Positions 24,795 to 34,268 are shown, counted from the stretch's first letter. The stretch is DNA of 40,771 bases from JASLPR01 sp964496475 (GCA_964496475.1 CAZBZS010000019.1:1-40771), one strand, 5' to 3'. Numbers and translations: made by a program. Notes: generated by a model not told the origin, from the sequence alone.

Positions 24795-25700
24795 ATGGGC
24801 TTCCTGCGCGTCCTCTCCAGCGCCGCTCTTTTCGCCTACCTAGCGATCGTGGTGCGTGCTTCCTGGGTTCTTTCCCACCCGCGTCGAGATTTCGTGCCGC
24901 GGGACTATCGACCGGCTGACATTCCCCTCGAACGGGTCCGGCTACAGAGTCGTGGAGGCTTGCGTCTGGCCGGCTGGTACGCCCGACAAGCTGATGCGCC
25001 CGGCACCGTTGTCCTGTCGCATGGTGTCTGGGCCAATCACCGGGAGATGGAGTCGCGCGCCGAGGCGCTGTGGCGTCGCGGATTCAGCGTGCTGCTCTTC
25101 GACTACCGGGCTTGCGGCGAAAGCGAAGGCGGAACCACCAGCCTGGGCGAGAAGGAAGTGGACGACCTGCTCGGCGCAATAGATTTTCTAGTCGGGGACG
25201 GCGATTCAGGCCCCATTGGCGTTTGGGGTAATTCCATGGGCGCCTCCGTGTCCATCATGGCGGCCGAGCGCTGTCCCAACGTCAACGCCGTGGTCAGCGA
25301 CAGTGCTTTCGCCAATCTCGTGGATAACGTCGGTCACGGCTTCCGCGCTGCCACGGGACTGCCTGTCTGGCCGTTTCACCACGCCATCCTCGCCCTCAGC
25401 CAGGCCTTGGCCGGTGCCGATTTGAAATCCGTGCGACCGATTGACTCGGTTCCCTCCCTTTCGCCGAGGCCGCTGCTTCTCGTACAGGGCGAGGAGGACA
25501 ATCTGGTGCATCCCCGCGAGGCTCGCGCCCTTTACGTAGCCGCTGGCTACCCGAAGGAGCTATGGATGCTCCCGGACTGCGGCCACGTCGAGGCCTTCTA
25601 TCAGCGACCCGAGGAGTTCACCGACCGTGTCGATAAGCTCTTTCGGCAGGCCTTCAAGTCAGCGGGACGAACCACGACCGATACCTCGGAAAATCCCTAG
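24795..25700 (+). CDS. Membrane-anchored alpha/beta hydrolase
   Basis: 301 residues from ATG 24795; the longer upstream frame is a trpA shadow. An N-terminal hydrophobic helix (about residues 8-25) probably anchors it. The hydrolase fold shows an oxyanion HGVWANH loop, the nucleophile elbow GNSMGAS (Ser147), an acid in QGEEDNLVHP and the catalytic His in CGHVEAF. It resembles the 'alpha/beta hydrolase with N-terminal TM' group that includes BEM46-like proteins. It lies 22 bases after trpA, so it may be read through from the trp operon. Its TAG overlaps the convergent polX stop by 4 bases. Confidence 0.88.
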   Translation: MGFLRVLSSAALFAYLAIVVRASWVLSHPRRDFVPRDYRPADIPLERVRLQSRGGLRLAGWYARQADAPGTVVLSHGVWANHREMESRAEALWRRGFSVLLFDYRACGESEGGTTSLGEKEVDDLLGAIDFLVGDGDSGPIGVWGNSMGASVSIMAAERCPNVNAVVSDSAFANLVDNVGHGFRAATGLPVWPFHHAILALSQALAGADLKSVRPIDSVPSLSPRPLLLVQGEEDNLVHPREARALYVAAGYPKELWMLPDCGHVEAFYQRPEEFTDRVDKLFRQAFKSAGRTTTDTSENP

Positions 25701-27436
25701 ATGCCGGCCTTTTCCAGCCGCGCCTGGCGCCACTCGCGTAGTTCGTCCAGCCCCCGAGTGTTCACGACCTGTTCCTTTGTTATCCCGGCGCGGCGTGCGG
25801 TCATGATCCCGTACGGCAGCAGGCCCAGGTGCTCGACGGCGTGGGCGTCCGTGTTGATCACGATTTCCACCCCCATCTCCGCTGCCTGCCTGGCCAGCTC
25901 ATCCGACAGATCCAGACGGTCTGGCATGGCGTTGATCTCCATCGCCGTCCCGGTCTCGACTGCCGCCGCGAACACCGCGTCGGTGTCAAATTCATAACCG
26001 TCCCGGACGTTCAGCAAGCGACCGGTGGGGTGCCCAATGGCGTCGGACCAGGGATGTTGCACCGCGGCCACGATGCGTTTTGTCATGACATCGCTCGACT
26101 GCTGAAACGCCGTATGCACCGAAGCCGTCACCCAGTCGAGCCGCGCCAGATCGGAGCCCCCGTAATCCAATTGCCCTCCGGTCAAAATGTCCACCTCGGA
26201 ACCGTGCAGCACCTCTAGGAATGGCATCTCCTTGTTTATGGCGGCCACCTCCACCGCCTGTTCGCGCAGCCTTTTCGGTTCCAATCCCTGCGCCACCACC
26301 AGTGACTGGGAATGGTCGCTGACAATCAGATAGCGGTGGCCCAACCGTTCCGCCACCGCCGCCATCTCGCGCGAGGTGTGGGCGCCGTCGCTCCAGCGAG
26401 TGTGCGTGTGCAGGTCACCCCGCAGGTCGTCGATTTCCACCAATCTCGGCAGCCGTCCCTGCTGCGCCGCCTCGATCTCACCCCTATCCTCTCGCAGTTC
26501 CGCCGGGATGAATTGGAATCCGAGAAGATCGAAAAACGCCTCTTCGTCCGCCAGCCGCACTGCCTCTCCGGAGGTGCGGGTAACGGCGCCGGATTCCGCC
26601 AGCGTTATCCCCTGCGCGGCCGCGATGGCCGTGATTTTTTCAAGGTGGGCGGCGCTCCCCGAATTTCGGATGAGAGTCACCGCGAAGTTGTCGGGAGATG
26701 TCAGATGCACCACCACCGGGATGCCACTCCTCGTGGTTCCGCGCGCCACGCCTGCCGTCACTTCCGTCACTTGGAACAGGCCGCCGAACGCGCCGGCGAT
26801 GGCCTCCCTGTCGGCCGAGGCCACTACCAGCTCGATGCCCCGCACCGTCGCTCGGCCCCGTCGGATTTCCCCGGCGGGGTTGGCGGCCGTCAGCCGTACC
26901 GCCTCGTTTAGCGCCGCCAGCAGCGCCAGACCTTCCGGCAACGCCTGTCCCAGCCTGAACGTCCCCCGGCGATCCCGCAGCCGCTCAATTTCCGTGAGGT
27001 AGCTCTGCACCTTCTTGGGGCCCATGCCGGGAAGTTCGCGCAGCCGGCCGGACTGTGCCGCCACCTCCAGCCCGTCCACGTCCACGATCTGCAGCTCGTT
27101 CAAAAGCCTTGAGGCAGTCTTCGGCCCGATTCCCTGAATCGCCAGGATTTCGAATATTCCGTCGGGAACCCCGGCCCGGGCTTTGGCCAGCTCCGCGCTG
27201 GCTCCCGTTTGGACGAACTCGGCGATCACCTTGCCCATCGTGGCCCCGATCCCCGGCAGCGTGTCCAGCCGGTCCTCCAGGACCGCACCCGCCACCTCCA
27301 CATCGACGGTTTCCACCCGGCGGGCGCCGGTGCGGAACGCCCGCGCCCGGAATTTGTCCTCCCCCTTGATCTCTAGCGCGTCGGCGATCGCTCCCAGCAG
27401 CGCCGCGATTTCCTTGTTGTTAGGGCCGCTGGCCAA
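25697..27436 (-). CDS. polX: PolX-type protein: helix-hairpin-helix, degenerate polymerase and PHP domain
   Basis: 579 residues in the usual bacterial PolX order: an N-terminal Pol beta-like 8-kDa and helix-hairpin-helix region with two hairpins (LPGIGATMGKVI, IQGIGPKTASRLL), a nucleotidyltransferase palm, and a C-terminal PHP phosphoesterase domain from about residue 340 (GDLHTHTRWSDG, VSDHSQ, HGSEVDIL, NTDAHAVEHLG). The palm motif normally RRG-x-x-TVGDIDLLV is RRGRATVRGIELVV (192-205), so both Asp of the GDxD pair are lost. The third carboxylate (usually VDLRVV) reads VVVHLT. The protein is therefore probably not a polymerase but may keep the PHP 3'-5' exonuclease/phosphoesterase activity. 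Confidence 0.9.
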   Translation of the reverse strand: MASGPNNKEIAALLGAIADALEIKGEDKFRARAFRTGARRVETVDVEVAGAVLEDRLDTLPGIGATMGKVIAEFVQTGASAELAKARAGVPDGIFEILAIQGIGPKTASRLLNELQIVDVDGLEVAAQSGRLRELPGMGPKKVQSYLTEIERLRDRRGTFRLGQALPEGLALLAALNEAVRLTAANPAGEIRRGRATVRGIELVVASADREAIAGAFGGLFQVTEVTAGVARGTTRSGIPVVVHLTSPDNFAVTLIRNSGSAAHLEKITAIAAAQGITLAESGAVTRTSGEAVRLADEEAFFDLLGFQFIPAELREDRGEIEAAQQGRLPRLVEIDDLRGDLHTHTRWSDGAHTSREMAAVAERLGHRYLIVSDHSQSLVVAQGLEPKRLREQAVEVAAINKEMPFLEVLHGSEVDILTGGQLDYGGSDLARLDWVTASVHTAFQQSSDVMTKRIVAAVQHPWSDAIGHPTGRLLNVRDGYEFDTDAVFAAAVETGTAMEINAMPDRLDLSDELARQAAEMGVEIVINTDAHAVEHLGLLPYGIMTARRAGITKEQVVNTRGLDELREWRQARLEKAGI

Positions 27437-27501
27437 TCGCTCCCGTCCCCGTCTGGCCGGCTCTCGACCGGCTTGTGCGATGTATCCGCTCGGCGTTCAG
27501 C

Positions 27502-28827
27502 CTACCCGCGTTCCAGCGGAACCGCCGCGTTCGCCTCGCGCCGGTTGGGCGTTCCCCGCCCAACCCCCTGGTACGTGAATCCGAGATCCTGCAGTTCCTC
27601 GCCATCATAGACATTGCGGCCGTCGATTATCAGGCGATTCCGCATCAGGCCACCGGCGCGGTCCCAGTCGATCTCGCGGAATTCATTCCACTCCGTCGCC
27701 AGCACCACCGCGTCGGCCCCTTTCATCGCATCGTAGACATCCGCCGCGTAGTAAATGCTGGGCAACTCTTCCCGTGCGCGCTTTGCGGCTACCGGGTCGA
27801 AGGCCCGCACCTCGGCGCCCAGTNNNNNNNNNNCTGGCGCATCGCGGACGTCATCCGTATTCGGTTTGAACGACAGTCCCAGCACCGTGATGCTCCGTCC
27901 TCGCAATTCGCCCAGTTCATCGCGCAACCGCCGCACCACCGACCGCCGCATATCGCGATTTATCTCTACAACCGCCCGCAGCAATTGCGGATGGCAGCCG
28001 TTTACGGCCGCCATGTGCTCGAGCGCCAGCACGTCCTTGCGAAAGCAGCTTCCGCCCCAGCCGATTCCGGCGCTCAGGAATCCCACCCCGATCCGGTCGT
28101 CCAGGCCCATTCCCCGCGCCACCTCAGTCACGTCCGCGCCTAGCTGGTCGCACATGCTGGCGATTTCGTTGATGAACGAGATCCTTGTGGCTAGGAATGC
28201 GTTCGACGCGTACTTGATCATCTCCGCCGTGCGTAGGTCGGTGATGATGATGGGGCAGTTAAACGATCGATACAGCATGGTCACGTCCTCCGCCGACTGC
28301 CTGTCTTCGGAGCCCAGCACGATCCGGTCCGGATTCAGAAAATCAGACACCGCGGAGCCCTCGCGCAGAAACTCGGGGTTGGAAACCACATGAAAATCGA
28401 TCTCGTTGCCCCGGTGCCGGGTGATCAGTTCGGCTACCAGGTCGCCCGTCCCGACGGGTACCGTGCTCTTGTCCACCACGATTGTGCGACCGTCCAGTTC
28501 CTCCGCGATCATTGCCGCCGCCGCCTCCACGCTGGAGAGGTTCGCCTCCCCCGCCGGACCCGGCGGGGTGTCCACCGCGATAAACACGAAATCCGCTCCG
28601 GGAACAGCCTCGGCGTACGAAGTGGTGAAACTCAGCCGCTTCGCCGCTTGGTTGCGGATCACCAGATCTTCGAGACCCGGTTCAAATATCGGTATCACTC
28701 CCTTATTGAGCGACTCCACCTTCGCCTCGTCGATGTCCAGGCAAACGACATCATTTCCCAGGTCGGCGAAACACGCCCCCGTCACCAGGCCAACGTAGCC
28801 TGTTCCAACAATGCAGATTCTGCTCAA
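27502..28827 (-). CDS. ugd: UDP-glucose 6-dehydrogenase (contains an assembly gap)
   Basis: The N-terminus has the NAD motif GTGYVGLVTGACFADLG; VDKSTVPVGTGD, NPEFLREGSAV, and the substrate-binding KYASNAFLATRISFINE follow. The catalytic Cys is Cys261 in GWGGSCFRKD (usual GGSCFPKD). The C-terminal NAD-like domain continues with GLSFKPNTDDVRDAP, then the ten-N gap, then LGAEVRAFDP. It oxidises UDP-glucose to UDP-glucuronate for surface polysaccharides. Homologues have about 10-11 residues between DAP and xGAEV, so the true gap is about 30 bases rather than 10. Frame is kept across the Ns only by chance. TAG stop. Confidence 0.93.
   Translation of the reverse strand: MSRICIVGTGYVGLVTGACFADLGNDVVCLDIDEAKVESLNKGVIPIFEPGLEDLVIRNQAAKRLSFTTSYAEAVPGADFVFIAVDTPPGPAGEANLSSVEAAAAMIAEELDGRTIVVDKSTVPVGTGDLVAELITRHRGNEIDFHVVSNPEFLREGSAVSDFLNPDRIVLGSEDRQSAEDVTMLYRSFNCPIIITDLRTAEMIKYASNAFLATRISFINEIASMCDQLGADVTEVARGMGLDDRIGVGFLSAGIGWGGSCFRKDVLALEHMAAVNGCHPQLLRAVVEINRDMRRSVVRRLRDELGELRGRSITVLGLSFKPNTDDVRDAPXXXXLGAEVRAFDPVAAKRAREELPSIYYAADVYDAMKGADAVVLATEWNEFREIDWDRAGGLMRNRLIIDGRNVYDGEELQDLGFTYQGVGRGTPNRREANAAVPLERG
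27824..27833. other. Assembly gap (10 N) inside ugd
   Basis: Ten Ns inside the ugd gene. The flanking protein sequence indicates the true missing DNA is longer, around 30 bases, so the N count is a placeholder. Confidence 0.95.
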
Positions 28828-29100
28828 CTGATCCCCGCCAGGTTGATTGCCCTAATTCGGCAAGAGTGCGTCCGGGAGATTGTAGTCAACCGCCTGCCCT
28901 CGCGCCGCCTATTCTCGCTAGGTAAACGCTTGCCAAACCTCCGCAGTTGCGACCCGGCGCTACCGGCGACCGCGTCGTCCTCGTGAAGCGGGAAGCCCGC
29001 ATGCTGCGCGGCTACTCCGAGCGCGCGCGCCCGCGCAGCGGCGGCGCCATTCTCAATCGGCAAGCCTAAAATCATAAGGATCGAGGATCGCTCGATAGTC

Positions 29101-29515
29101 ATGCGACAAATGGTGGCCATATCTCCATACGACGCCTACCGGCGGGTACAGGCCGAGATCAGCAGCGGAGCCGACCTGGTCCTGCTGCTACTGCGAGGCG
29201 TCTTGCGCTTCTTGGATCGCGCTCAGTCCGGTGTCGAGGTCAACGACATTCAGCTTGCGCACAACTCCCTCACCCGCGCTCAGGACATCATCTCCGAGCT
29301 CAACACAACTCTGAATCACGAACAGGGCGGGCATGTGGCAGGCGGGCTTGTAAAGTATCTACACCTATGCTCTGGAACGCCTCATAGAAGCCAATATGCG
29401 CAAGCGCGTGGAGCCCATCCAGGAAGTCCGCCGCCTCATCGGGGAGCTCAGCTCAGCGTGGGAGGAATCCCTTGCCGCCTTCCGTTCCGGTCCCGTATCC
29501 AGGGAAGACGGGTAG
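29101..29515 (+). pseudogene. fliS: Flagellar chaperone FliS, frameshifted
   Basis: ATG 29101. MRQMVAISPYDAYRRVQAEI is the normal FliS start, and RAQDIISELNTTLNHEQGG is the typical helix-2 region. Around 29355 the frame slips: LVKYLHLC is read, but one base further YTYALERLIEANMRKRVEP and IQEVRRLIGELSSAWEESL continue to TAG at 29513-29515. Removing one T from AAGTATCTACACC restores GLVKIYTYALERL. So the complete gene is present with a single +1 slip. FliS binds flagellin before export. A sequencing error cannot be excluded, but the neighbouring cheW is also broken. Confidence 0.82.
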
Positions 29516-29744
29516 CTCGCCGCGAGTCTCGGCCCTCTGGCGGAATTTGCCATGACCCGATTGGTCCGAAGTAGCGGATTCGGCCGGTAGATTTACCTAC
29601 GGGCAGCCTCGCCCGCTCCCTGCCCGGCCCCGGGAGTAGTGGAAGCACCGTTACCTTCGCGCCTCAACCACGTGTGCCAGAATCTTGACCTAATGGCGGA
29701 GGGGCCGGATTTCAGTCGTCGTGAGAAGGAGAGTCCAGGCGGCA

Positions 29745-30254
29745 ATGAGCGAAGCTACATCGGCGGCGGTATCGACTGCCGAACCTGATAGTAAGGATCC
29801 TGGGCTGAAACTTGAGACCATCGCCGTCCTGGGCGCGGCCGGCGAACTTTACGGTGTCACCGCGGGCAAAGTGAGCGAAACCGTTCACTTACAGTAGATC
29901 ACCGAAGTGCCCAACGCCCCTGATCTGGTCGAAGGTGTCATCAATCTGCGTGGTTTCATCTTGCCAATTGTCGACCTTCGCCGACATCTCGGCCTCTCCA
30001 TTGCCGAACTCACCTCCCGCTCTCGAATCGTCATCGTCGAACTCGAAAAATCCGGCCTGCCCGTGTCCGTAGGGCTCATTGTCGATTCCGTGGAGGAAGT
30101 CCGCACCATCGACGACTCCATGGTCGACAACAAGACTCCGGTTGTGTCTGAAATCGGCAGTGAATTTCTGAGAGGAATCGTCAAGCTGGACGATGTGCTC
30201 ATCATCTTGCTTTATATGGACGCGATTTTCGAAGGTGTCGGGTCGGCCAACTAG
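29745..30254 (+). pseudogene. cheW: CheW chemotaxis coupling protein interrupted by TAG
   Basis: The ATG at 29745 follows AAGGAGAG. The first 50 codons have the CheW opening (GELYGVTAGKVSETVHLQ), then TAG at 29895-29897, then ITEVPNAPDLVEGVINLRG and ILPIVDLRRHLGL, which are the most conserved parts of CheW. It continues with VGLIVDSVEEVRTID to a normal end with TAG at 30252-30254. Where the amber stands, relatives have a polar residue, usually Glu. Length with the amber read through is about 169 residues, normal. CheW links chemoreceptors to CheA. Most likely a recent nonsense mutation. Confidence 0.82.
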
Positions 30255-30264
30255 CCGGCCGCGC

Positions 30265-31272
30265 CTAGCCCCGCGCCAGCCCTTTTTCCAGCAGTGCCGG
30301 CAAATTCTGAGATAACGCGGCGTTCACCTCCACAATCGCCCGTTCCACTGCCCCTCGGTGGGATCTTCCGTGTCCGATGAACACAAACCCGTTCACTCCA
30401 AGTAGAGGCGCCCCGCCCCACTCCGCGTAATCGAACGAGGTCCGCATCGCCCTCAGTGCCGGTCGCATCAGTAACGCTCCGAGTTTGCTGCGCGTAGACG
30501 CCCTCCCCGCCGCTCGTAACATCCCAAAAGCGAAATCCCCGGTGCCCTCCATGACTTTTATCGCCACATTTCCTGTGAAGCCATCGCATACCGCCACATC
30601 GACGACCCCGCGAAACAGGTCCACCCCCTCCACATTCCCCCGGAAATTCAGCCCGCTGGCTTGCAATAGTTCGTGCGCTTCCAGTACCAGCTGATTACCC
30701 TTCACATCCTCCTCGCCAACGTTCAGCAGGCCTACCCGCGGCGCCCCAACCCCGTGTACCGCCTCCATATAAAGCGATCCCATGATCGCGAACTGCAACA
30801 GATTTTTCGGTGTGCACTCAGAATTCGCTCCGATGTCGAGCAGTAGCGTTCTGCCCGCCGTTCCGGGCAATACGCCCGCCAACGCCGGCCGGTTGACTCC
30901 CGGCGCCCTCCCAACGACCAGCACCGAGGCCGCCATCGTCGCTCCGCTGTTACCCATCGAGATCAGCGCCTCTGCCTCACCGAGCTTAACCAGTTGGGCC
31001 GCCACCCGAATCGACGAATCAAGTTTCTGACGGATCGCGGATGCCGGTTGCTCATCCATCCCCACCACTTCACCGGCGTGTTCGATTCGGTAGTCGCCAA
31101 GCGATTCCCCGTGCCGCTCCAGCTCAGCTACCAGCCGCTCGCGATCGCCGACCAGAGTCACCTCCACGCCGTGATTTCTCCGCGCCGCCGCCGCCCCGGC
31201 CACCGTGGCCGCCGGAGCGTTGTCGCCGCCCATCGCATCCAGCGCGATCCGCCCTCCCACCGCGTTGTTCAT
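30265..31272 (-). CDS. plsX: Phosphate acyltransferase PlsX
   Basis: 335 residues. Family phrases are present in order: IALDAMGGDNAP near the start, SSIRVAAQLVKLGEAEALIS, MGNSGATMAA, DIGANSECTPKNLLQFA, VGLLNVGEEDVKGN, FRGNVEG, VVVCDGF-like VAVCDGFTGNVAIKVMEG, and ending with GHGRSHRGAVERAI. PlsX transfers fatty acyl groups from acyl-ACP to phosphate, making acyl-phosphate for phosphatidic acid synthesis. It lies 30 bases downstream of gyrB in the same direction and is convergent with cheW. Confidence 0.95.
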   Translation of the reverse strand: MNNAVGGRIALDAMGGDNAPAATVAGAAAARRNHGVEVTLVGDRERLVAELERHGESLGDYRIEHAGEVVGMDEQPASAIRQKLDSSIRVAAQLVKLGEAEALISMGNSGATMAASVLVVGRAPGVNRPALAGVLPGTAGRTLLLDIGANSECTPKNLLQFAIMGSLYMEAVHGVGAPRVGLLNVGEEDVKGNQLVLEAHELLQASGLNFRGNVEGVDLFRGVVDVAVCDGFTGNVAIKVMEGTGDFAFGMLRAAGRASTRSKLGALLMRPALRAMRTSFDYAEWGGAPLLGVNGFVFIGHGRSHRGAVERAIVEVNAALSQNLPALLEKGLARG

Positions 31273-31302
31273 GCTGGCTGTCCCCCTGCCGCGGTAGGGC
31301 GG

Positions 31303-33198
31303 CTAGACGTCCAGGTTCCGAACGTATCGGGCGTGCGTCATGATGTAGTGTCGCCGGTCTGCCACATCATTGCCCAGCAGCGTTGTGATCAGCCGGTCCG
31401 CGCTCTCTTCGTCCTCCATCACCACCTGCTGCAACGTTCGCGTTTCCGGGTTCATCGTGGTATCCCACAGTTGATCCGCGTTCATTTCCCCCAGGCCTTT
31501 GTAGCGTTGAATGTGGTAATTCCCCTTCATTCCCGCCAGAACCTTATCCCGCTCCTCCTCCGTAAACGCGTACACACGCTTCTTTCCGCGACTTACTCCA
31601 TACAGCGGCGGCAGCGCGATGTACAGATTGCCTCGCTCCACCAGCTCGCGCATGTGGCGGAAGAAAAACGTCAGCAACAGCGCCCGAATGTGCGATCCGT
31701 CCACGTCCGCGTCCGTCATGATGATGACCCGCCCGTACCGCAGTTTCGCGATATCGAAGAGCTCGCCGATACCCGTTCCCACCGCCGTCGTCAGGTCGCG
31801 GATTGCCTCGTTGCCCAACATCTTGTCCAGGCGAGCTTTCTCCACGTTCAAGATCTTGCCCCTCAGCGGCAAAACCGCCTGGAAGATTCGGTTGCGACCT
31901 TGCTTGGCGTTCCCGCCGGCCGAGTCGCCTTCCACGATGAACAGCTCGCAGTGGTCCGGGTCGGTCTCCTGGCAGTCGGCCAGCTTGCCCGACAGCGCCA
32001 TCCCGTCCAGGGCCCCCTTGCGCACAACTAGGTCGCGGGCTCGTTGGGCCGCCAGCCGCGCTCGACTGGCCACAAGGCACTTTTCTACTATCCGCCGCCC
32101 CTCCCCCGGATTTTCGTGAAGGAACTCCGAGAGCTGTCTCGACAGCACCGACTGAACCTGCCCCGCCACCTCGGGATTGTTCAGGCGAACCTTCGTCTGC
32201 GCCTCAAATTGCGGCTCGCTCAGCAACACGCTGATTACCGCCACCACGCCCTCCCGCACGTCCTCCCCGCCCAGGTTTGTATCGCTGTCCTTAAGATAGC
32301 CGTTACTGCGCGCGAACTCGTTTATCGTTCTCGTTAGCGCCGCCCGGAATCCCGAAAGGTGCGTCCCGCCATCCGCCGTGTGAACCGTGTTGGCGAATGG
32401 GAAAATCAACTCCCGGTAGGTGTCCGTGTATTGCAGCGCCACCGAGATCGTCGTGTCCTCCACGACCCCGGTCACAAATATTGGTCGCGAGTTGATCGGC
32501 TTTCGAGACTGCGCCAACTGCTCAACGTACGAGCGGATTCCCCCCTCGAAGAAGAACGTCAACGCCTGGCCCGTGCGCTCATCTTCAATAAGGATTTCGA
32601 GGTTCGGGACCAGGAAAGCTATTTGCCGCAGACGCTCCACCAGCGTTTCAAAACTGAACGTCAGTCCTTCAGCGTCAAATATGTCTGCGTCTGGCTTGAA
32701 CCGAATCGTCGTGCCCGTTTGATCCGATTTTCCAACCGGCTTCACCTTGGATGTCGGCTTCCCACGGGCGTATTCCTGTCGATACACCTTGCCGTTTCGG
32801 TTGACCTCCGCCACCAGATGCGCCGACAGCGCATTCACCACCGACACCCCCACCCCGTGCAATCCGCCCGACACCTGATAGGCCTTCGCGTCGAACTTCC
32901 CCCCGGCGTGCAGCGTGGTCATCACCACCTCCAGCGCTGGCCGGTTCACCTTCTTGTGCTTGTCCACCGGAATCCCGCGCCCGTTGTCCTCCACCGTGCA
33001 GTAACCGTCGCTCTCCAGCGTTACCCGGATTTGCGAGCAGTGCCCGGCCAGCGCCTCATCCACACTGTTGTCCACCACCTCCAACACGCAGTGATGCAAC
33101 CCAGCCTCGGTCGTATCGCCGATGTACATCGCCGGCCTTCGGCGCACCGCCTCCAAGCCTTCTAGTACTTCAATCGTGTCGGCGCTATACGTTGCCAA
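31303..33198 (-). CDS. gyrB: DNA gyrase subunit B
   Basis: 631 residues, normal length without an insert. GHKL ATPase motifs: HHCVLEVVDNSVDEALAG, VEDNGRGIPVD, and VSGGLHGVGVSVVNALS. The transducer and TOPRIM region has LFIVEGDSAGGNAKQG and TDADVDGSHIRALLLTF. The tail carries YKGLGEMNADQLWDTTM. With GyrA it introduces negative supercoils using ATP. It follows the membrane protein gene by 9 bases and precedes plsX by 30, so the three may be one transcript. Confidence 0.97.
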   Translation of the reverse strand: MATYSADTIEVLEGLEAVRRRPAMYIGDTTEAGLHHCVLEVVDNSVDEALAGHCSQIRVTLESDGYCTVEDNGRGIPVDKHKKVNRPALEVVMTTLHAGGKFDAKAYQVSGGLHGVGVSVVNALSAHLVAEVNRNGKVYRQEYARGKPTSKVKPVGKSDQTGTTIRFKPDADIFDAEGLTFSFETLVERLRQIAFLVPNLEILIEDERTGQALTFFFEGGIRSYVEQLAQSRKPINSRPIFVTGVVEDTTISVALQYTDTYRELIFPFANTVHTADGGTHLSGFRAALTRTINEFARSNGYLKDSDTNLGGEDVREGVVAVISVLLSEPQFEAQTKVRLNNPEVAGQVQSVLSRQLSEFLHENPGEGRRIVEKCLVASRARLAAQRARDLVVRKGALDGMALSGKLADCQETDPDHCELFIVEGDSAGGNAKQGRNRIFQAVLPLRGKILNVEKARLDKMLGNEAIRDLTTAVGTGIGELFDIAKLRYGRVIIMTDADVDGSHIRALLLTFFFRHMRELVERGNLYIALPPLYGVSRGKKRVYAFTEEERDKVLAGMKGNYHIQRYKGLGEMNADQLWDTTMNPETRTLQQVVMEDEESADRLITTLLGNDVADRRHYIMTHARYVRNLDV

Positions 33199-33207
33199 AC
33201 AGACCTC

Positions 33208-34092
33208 CTACCAATCTGTTCCGTTCTCCGAAACCTCGCGCGAAAACTCAATACCGTATGTTCGTGAGAGGTAAAACACCATGCTGCCGGCGGCCAGTAC
33301 CGTTCCCACAAACGCATGCGCCGCCACCGCCACCACATAGCCGCCCACGCTGCCCGCGATATGCCTCAGCACCGTTCCCGCCATGAGCTGCACCACCACC
33401 GTCAGGATGATGATCCCCACCGCCGGCCACGCGTCACTGGCGATGAATTCGATCGATCGTTGAATCGCCCCTCGCGGCGAACTGCCGTCCACGATTACCG
33501 ACACGTTGGCGAAATACATCAAGAACGGTACCGCCACGAGCCCCGCCGCCACCGCCATTCCAACGAATACTGCCAGGAAGCTCAAGAATGCCAGTGCCAG
33601 CGCGAACACGATGACCAACGCGACCAACGAAACCACCCCTATCACCGCCAGGCCCAGCAGATGCGGCGCACGATCCATAATCACGGCCGCAAGTTGATTA
33701 TTTTCCGCCTCCGGGTAAATAGTCCTACGCAACAGGCCCAGGTACGCCGTTGAAATGATCACTCCGATAACCAGTAACACGACTGCCCAACCGAAAATCG
33801 CGCCCCCGCTGGCCACTTCCACCGCTCCCCCCAGGTTTCCAAAATCGTAAGTCGCGCCCGCCCCCAGTGACGGGACGTGCAGCGCGACGAGCAGAATCAA
33901 AATCGCTGAAGCGAGCGAACCCAGCGCCTCCGCGCCGCTTGCGTCAATGTCGACCACTCCCAGCGTGAATTCGCTCACCGAAGGCATTGGGGAGATCAAC
34001 AGGCCTAGATCCAGCAGGACGGGGATGGTTAGGAGCACCGGCTTCCGTACGACGATCCGGAAGCCCTCGTTCAGGGCGTTAATTACACCCAA
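33208..34092 (-). CDS. Polytopic membrane protein
   Basis: 294 residues from TTG 34092, which has GGAG about 7 bases upstream and begins LGVINALNEGFRIVVRKPVL, the usual first amphipathic helix of this type. The frame is open to 34551, but that 150-residue extension reads like noise and lies across the plus-strand Rdx gene, so it is rejected. There are about six to seven hydrophobic segments, with long Val/Ala/Ile runs around residues 20-35, 70-90, 105-130, 150-200 and 235-275. It resembles DUF7544-like membrane proteins of Chloroflexota; function is unknown. Just upstream of gyrB. Confidence 0.7.
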   Translation of the reverse strand: MGVINALNEGFRIVVRKPVLLTIPVLLDLGLLISPMPSVSEFTLGVVDIDASGAEALGSLASAILILLVALHVPSLGAGATYDFGNLGGAVEVASGGAIFGWAVVLLVIGVIISTAYLGLLRRTIYPEAENNQLAAVIMDRAPHLLGLAVIGVVSLVALVIVFALALAFLSFLAVFVGMAVAAGLVAVPFLMYFANVSVIVDGSSPRGAIQRSIEFIASDAWPAVGIIILTVVVQLMAGTVLRHIAGSVGGYVVAVAAHAFVGTVLAAGSMVFYLSRTYGIEFSREVSENGTDW

Positions 34093-34268
34093 GCATCGCT
34101 CCGATTCAGGAATTCGCGCCCACCATTCCTCCGGGACATTCAACCCGGCAGCGCTGGGGCCCCTCGCCTCATTATTTGCTTCGTTAATCTTGACATAAAA
34201 AGGGCGATTTGTCCATGCTCCCACCCCTTTGGCGGACCCATATTTGGCGCCCCGTCGCACGTCCATTT

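Noticed and set aside
27475..28986. Long plus-strand ORFs across ugd
   Set aside because: Shadows of the minus-strand ugd gene; Arg/Pro/Ser-rich without motifs.
28824..29120. 98-codon minus-strand ORF between ugd and fliS
   Set aside because: No motif, Arg/Ala-rich, overlaps the fliS start region; no support as a gene.
30994..33165. Long plus-strand ORFs across plsX and gyrB
   Set aside because: Antisense shadows in GC-rich coding DNA.
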